Assembly (NCBI GenBank): GCA_964425215.1
Contig: CAYRLW010000081.1
Coordinates: forward strand, 1 to 9,072
Direction of reading: 5' to 3'
DNA: 9,072 nucleotides
From: CAYRLW01 sp964425215
Lineage (GTDB): Bacteria > Spirochaetota > Spirochaetia > Treponematales > Breznakiellaceae
Shown in pieces: positions 6,519 through 9,072 of this stretch (the first letter of the stretch is position 1; each line of letters starts with the position of its first letter). The notes beneath the pieces were generated by a model that saw only the letters and a program-made list of their open reading frames with translations, did not search any database and had not been told where the DNA came from. The position numbers and the translations under genes were made by a program.

Positions 6519-6524
6519 ATGGGT

Positions 6525-7433
6525 ATGAATTCCCTTGCGACTCGGATTAAAAACGCGATTCCTCCCTCGGGAGGCTTTTCGGTCTGGTTTTTGGGACAAA
6601 ATTCCTTTGTTTTAAAGGGAAGCGACGGGTTTACGGTGGCCATCGATCCGTACCTCAGCGACCATTGCGCCACCCGGGGCCGTTCCCAGGCCCCCACGCC
6701 AAAAAGCCGCCTATTCCCCCCGCCCCTGCTTCCCGCCGAGTTGTCCGTGGACCTCGTCCTTTTAACCCATTCCCACTGCGACCACGCGGACAGCGAAACC
6801 CTGGAAGTGTTGGCGAAAAACAGCCGGATTCGGGTAGCGGGTCCCCGGGATGCCCTTCGGGTAGCCCAGGACGCGGGGTTTCAATTGGAACGCCTGCGGA
6901 CCCTCCATCCGGGGGAAGAGGTAACCTTTTTTAGAAACCCCGGGGTATTGGCGGCGGCTCAGAGGATCCGCGCGGGGCTGGGAGAAAGCGGGCTTACCGT
7001 GTGGACCACCTTTGCCTTACCCACCGATGGGACCGATCTAAACCACGTGGGCTTCTTCCTCCGTTTCGCTGGGGGAGCCACCTTTTGGAACACCGGCGAT
7101 ACGGCCTGGTGCGACACCCTGCCCCAGCTCACAGGATCGGGGCTTCGGGAAGCCTTAAAAAGTTGGAATTCCACCGCTTTGGGCCCCGATGTCATGGCTG
7201 TTTGCGTAAACGCCGGGTACGGGAACCTTTCCCATTGGGACGCGGCCCGGCTTGCGGGGGCGGTCCAGGCCCGGTACGTGGTTCCCACTCATTGGGATCT
7301 CTTCCCCCACAACTCCCTTAACCCGGAGCCCTTTAGGACCTCTTTGGAAAAGAACGCTCCCCAGGGGGTCTTCAGCCTGATGGAACGGGAAAAACGCTAC
7401 GATTTTGGAAAGGACGGATTCGGTCCCGCCTAA
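6525..7433 (+). CDS. Metallo-beta-lactamase-fold hydrolase, UlaG-like
   Basis: The 302-aa cytoplasmic protein has the metallo-beta-lactamase fold of the L-ascorbate-6-phosphate lactonase (UlaG) group. The order of motifs is WFLGQNSF (21-28), DPYLSD (41-46), the metal-binding THSHCDHAD with H82, H84, D86 and H87, then H174 in LNHVGF, D192 in NTGDTAW and H256 in PTHWD; together these are a plausible complete two-metal ligand set. In-frame starts exist at 6489 (TTG), 6519 and 6525 (ATG). I prefer 6525 because the family begins close to this residue and because a promoter occupies 6489-6518; no strong Shine-Dalgarno precedes any of them. No ascorbate-pathway genes are nearby, so the substrate is unknown and lactonase activity is only a family-level guess. 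It is divergent from the MFS gene and convergent with the DUF2156 gene. Confidence 0.88.
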   Translation: MNSLATRIKNAIPPSGGFSVWFLGQNSFVLKGSDGFTVAIDPYLSDHCATRGRSQAPTPKSRLFPPPLLPAELSVDLVLLTHSHCDHADSETLEVLAKNSRIRVAGPRDALRVAQDAGFQLERLRTLHPGEEVTFFRNPGVLAAAQRIRAGLGESGLTVWTTFALPTDGTDLNHVGFFLRFAGGATFWNTGDTAWCDTLPQLTGSGLREALKSWNSTALGPDVMAVCVNAGYGNLSHWDAARLAGAVQARYVVPTHWDLFPHNSLNPEPFRTSLEKNAPQGVFSLMEREKRYDFGKDGFGPA

Positions 7434-7453
7434 AATAGATTCGTACGGATTGC

Positions 7454-7489
7454 TATGGACCGCCCCACGGGACCCAAGGACGGTCCATA
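7454..7489. terminator. Hairpin between two convergent genes
   Basis: TATGGACCG (7454-7462) pairs perfectly with CGGTCCATA (7481-7489) around an 18-nt loop. A competing pairing of GGACC (7470-7474) with GGTCC (7482-7486) is possible, and the palindrome ATGCGCAT follows at 7489-7496. It lies in the 83-nt gap between the convergent hydrolase and DUF2156 genes, where a two-way terminator is expected. Neither strand has a T-run, so the terminator role is tentative. Confidence 0.4.
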
Positions 7490-7516
7490 TGCGCATAAAA
7501 AGAACCCGTCAAACGC

Positions 7517-8425
7517 TTATGATTCGCAGGAGGGATCCAAGTCGATCGGTTTTCCCGTACGGTGGCCCACGTATTTTCGTACAAAGGAACAGGGGCGGTA
7601 GGTCATTTTTGCTTGCCGAAGGCCCTCTTCGCCCAGATCCTGCTCCCGGTTGATATGGATAACGTGCCGAGGCAGGGCGGCGGCGAAGGCCTGGTTAATA
7701 AACTGGTAAATTCCCTTATATTCTTCCAAACCCTTTTCAAAATGGATAGCAAACATGCGACCCTTGGCAAGACTTTCGCCCAAACACCAGCCCGCCGGTT
7801 TACCGTCCACGTAGTACATGGCCCCCTGCATATCCAACTGCTCAAACAACTCCAGGGCTTCCCGGGCGGCCACATAATCCCCCTCGACTCCCTTTTCTTC
7901 CCGCCACCGGTCCAAAACTTCTAGAGCCTGTCCGACCAAGTCCGCCGTTAGGGGACGTTCTTCGTATTTGTAGGAATTGATGAACGCGTTCACCAGATTT
8001 CTCTTTTTATGGTATTTTTTCCCCGAAAGTTCCGCCAAATCGGTCCTCAGGTACAGGTAATCAAAATTATCCCGATCTTCCGTCACTTCTATACCCCACT
8101 GTTCCAAATGGATCCGGTTGGGGCAGAGAACCGAATCGGAGATTCCCTTCCAATAATCGTGGGTATCGAAAAGCTGGTCCAAGACTTGCCGATGGGGTAC
8201 GTCGCAGGGGGTCATAAAGAATTTTTTACCCTCCCGTTCCCCCGAAATAACCATGGTTTTATCGGGAACGACGGATATCCGGTAATTGTACCGCCTCCGA
8301 AAAAGGTACAAATTGGAAAAGGTATACTCCGAGACCCCGTCCTTGGTCATACTGAGGGCGGGGTGCATCGCCTCTTTTAGGTCCAAACTAATCGGTACAA
8401 AATTGGGAAAATTGGGTATATTCAT
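7517..8425 (-). CDS. DUF2156 (phosphatidylglycerol lysyltransferase C-terminal-like) protein
   Basis: This 302-aa protein matches the style of the DUF2156 family, related to the GNAT-like C-terminal domain of MprF/LpiA aminoacyl-phosphatidylglycerol synthases but without the membrane flippase part. Recognisable features are the N-terminal half with EYTFSNLYLFRRRY at 33-46, the basic motif YHKKRNLVNAF at 138-148, a GNAT-like strand region with VDGKPAGWCLGE (206-217) and HFEKG (228-232), and the C-terminal INREQDLGEEGLRQAK at 258-273 with YRPCSFVRKY. No signal peptide or membrane helix is evident, so it is probably cytoplasmic. The acceptor is unknown; a tRNA-dependent aminoacyl transfer is only suggested by the fold. 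The ATG at 8425 has no Shine-Dalgarno and lies 8 nt after a TATATT box. The neighbouring genes do not reveal its role. Confidence 0.85.
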   Translation of the reverse strand: MNIPNFPNFVPISLDLKEAMHPALSMTKDGVSEYTFSNLYLFRRRYNYRISVVPDKTMVISGEREGKKFFMTPCDVPHRQVLDQLFDTHDYWKGISDSVLCPNRIHLEQWGIEVTEDRDNFDYLYLRTDLAELSGKKYHKKRNLVNAFINSYKYEERPLTADLVGQALEVLDRWREEKGVEGDYVAAREALELFEQLDMQGAMYYVDGKPAGWCLGESLAKGRMFAIHFEKGLEEYKGIYQFINQAFAAALPRHVIHINREQDLGEEGLRQAKMTYRPCSFVRKYVGHRTGKPIDLDPSCES

Positions 8426-8433
8426 ATAGAATC

Positions 8434-8463
8434 AATATAGTCAAGGTTTGTTTACCAGGGCAA
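8434..8463 (-). promoter_or_regulatory. Predicted promoter of the DUF2156 gene
   Basis: On the minus strand TTGCCC (8458-8463) and TATATT (8434-8439) are 18 nt apart. The expected transcript starts about 1-3 nt before the ATG at 8425, so the message would be practically leaderless. The region shares only 78 nt with the divergent pepT promoter. Confidence 0.45.
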
Positions 8464-8488
8464 GCACTTTACCTCCCCGTTTGAAACA

Positions 8489-8494
8489 TACTAT
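8489..8494 (+). promoter_or_regulatory. Possible -10 box of pepT
   Basis: TACTAT lies 9 nt before the pepT ATG. A convincing -35 is missing: TTTACC at 8468-8473 would give a spacer of only 15 nt. No Shine-Dalgarno is seen between the box and the ATG. Confidence 0.3.
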
Positions 8495-8503
8495 GGTAGA
8501 TCC

Positions 8504-9072
8504 ATGAAAAGCACCCAAAACACCATACCTAATACGGATATTCGGGATCGAGTCCTTCCGCGCTTTGTCCGATACGTCCAATATTGGACCACCAGCGACC
8601 GACACATCGAAGAAACCCCCTCCAGCCCCGGGCAGTGGGAATTGGCGAAAGCTCTGGTGGAGGAAATAAAAAAGCTGGAGCCCCACAGCGTGGAGTTAAC
8701 GGACCACTGTTACGTGGTAGCCCGTTTCTCCCCCACGAAGGGAGGGGCCGACGCCCCGACCATCGGCCTTATGGCCCACCTGGATACCTCCAGCGACGTT
8801 TCCGGTCAAAACGTAAAGCCCCTTATCACCAAAAACTACGATGGCTCGGTTATTCCCCTGGCGGAAGGAAGGAAACTGGATCCGGAGCAGGATCGGGAGC
8901 TCCTTACATGTCTGGGCCATGATATCGTCCACAGCGATGGAACCACGCTTTTGGGGGCGGACGACAAGGCGGGGATCGCAGAAATTATGGGGGCCCTGGA
9001 GTACCTGCACGACCACCCGGAATTGGAGCGGGGCCCCATAGAAGTTATCTTTACCCCCGACGAGGAAACGGG
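8504..9072 (+). CDS. pepT: Peptidase T (tripeptide aminopeptidase), N-terminal part, cut by the window edge
   Basis: The open frame from the ATG at 8504 runs uninterrupted to the window end, giving 189 codons of a protein that should be about 410 aa; the stop is outside. It is an M20-family cytoplasmic zinc peptidase that removes the N-terminal residue from tripeptides. Visible motifs are EETPSSPGQWELA (36-48), GLMAHLDTSSD (88-98) with zinc ligand H92 and D94, TLLGADDKAGIAEIM (148-162) carrying the bridging Asp, and FTPDEETG (183-190), whose two Glu residues (187, 188) are the expected catalytic base and a zinc ligand. The N-terminus is about a dozen residues longer than E. coli PepT; a later start is possible. 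It is divergent from the DUF2156 gene. The remaining metal ligands and dimerisation domain cannot be checked here. Confidence 0.93.
   Translation, partial: MKSTQNTIPNTDIRDRVLPRFVRYVQYWTTSDRHIEETPSSPGQWELAKALVEEIKKLEPHSVELTDHCYVVARFSPTKGGADAPTIGLMAHLDTSSDVSGQNVKPLITKNYDGSVIPLAEGRKLDPEQDRELLTCLGHDIVHSDGTTLLGADDKAGIAEIMGALEYLHDHPELERGPIEVIFTPDEET

Noticed and set aside
1..9072. CRISPR array, tRNA, rRNA, insertion sequence or prophage
   Set aside because: No regularly spaced direct repeats, no transposase or integrase coding frames, and no recognisable RNA gene were seen; the window is densely packed with metabolic genes.

Overview
The window reads as a chromosomal segment of a fermentative, strictly anaerobic bacterium with a base composition somewhat above 50% G+C. 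A ferredoxin-linked 2-oxoacid oxidoreductase beside butyrate kinase and phosphate butyryltransferase, plus a DUF2156 protein and a peptidase T, would fit a spirochaete of the Treponema/Spirochaeta group. That placement is an impression from protein style and gene content, not a demonstrated taxonomy; a clostridial or other anaerobic host is possible. I see no phage, transposase, CRISPR, tRNA or rRNA.

Layout. From 6384 down to 89, seven genes lie head to tail on the minus strand, in transcription order: an MFS permease (5020-6384), butyrate kinase buk (3894-4961), phosphate butyryltransferase ptb (2868-3794), a 2x[4Fe-4S] ferredoxin-type subunit (2510-2740), and the alpha (vorB, 1449-2513), beta (619-1446) and gamma (89-622) subunits of a 2-oxoacid:ferredoxin oxidoreductase. 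The four oxidoreductase genes are tightly coupled (4-base ATGA overlaps at two junctions, a 2-base gap at the third). A hairpin with a short T-run at 52-81 probably ends the operon. To the right are a plus-strand UlaG-like metallo-beta-lactamase-fold hydrolase (6525-7433), a convergent minus-strand DUF2156 protein (7517-8425), and a divergent plus-strand peptidase T gene (8504 to the window edge, truncated by the edge).

How it works together. The oxidoreductase would decarboxylate branched-chain 2-oxoacids (from valine, leucine, isoleucine) to acyl-CoA while reducing ferredoxin; Ptb would exchange CoA for phosphate; Buk would transfer that phosphate to ADP, releasing a branched short-chain acid and ATP. 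This is the anaerobic, ferredoxin-dependent counterpart of the ptb-buk-bkd operons of Firmicutes, and it matches the known branched-chain amino acid fermentation of Spirochaeta isovalerica. Peptidase T would feed such a pathway with amino acids, but it is not in the same transcript.

The most unusual non-coding signal is a pair of 39-bp perfect palindromes (13-51 and 3844-3882). They share an identical 19-nt core and loop, and all three differences in one outer arm are matched by compensating changes in the other arm. A second pattern is that several genes (buk, the hydrolase, the DUF2156 gene, possibly pepT) have a -10-like box only 6-10 nt before the ATG and no Shine-Dalgarno sequence, which suggests leaderless or nearly leaderless transcripts; the ferredoxin, beta-subunit and MFS genes, in contrast, have clear Shine-Dalgarno sites.
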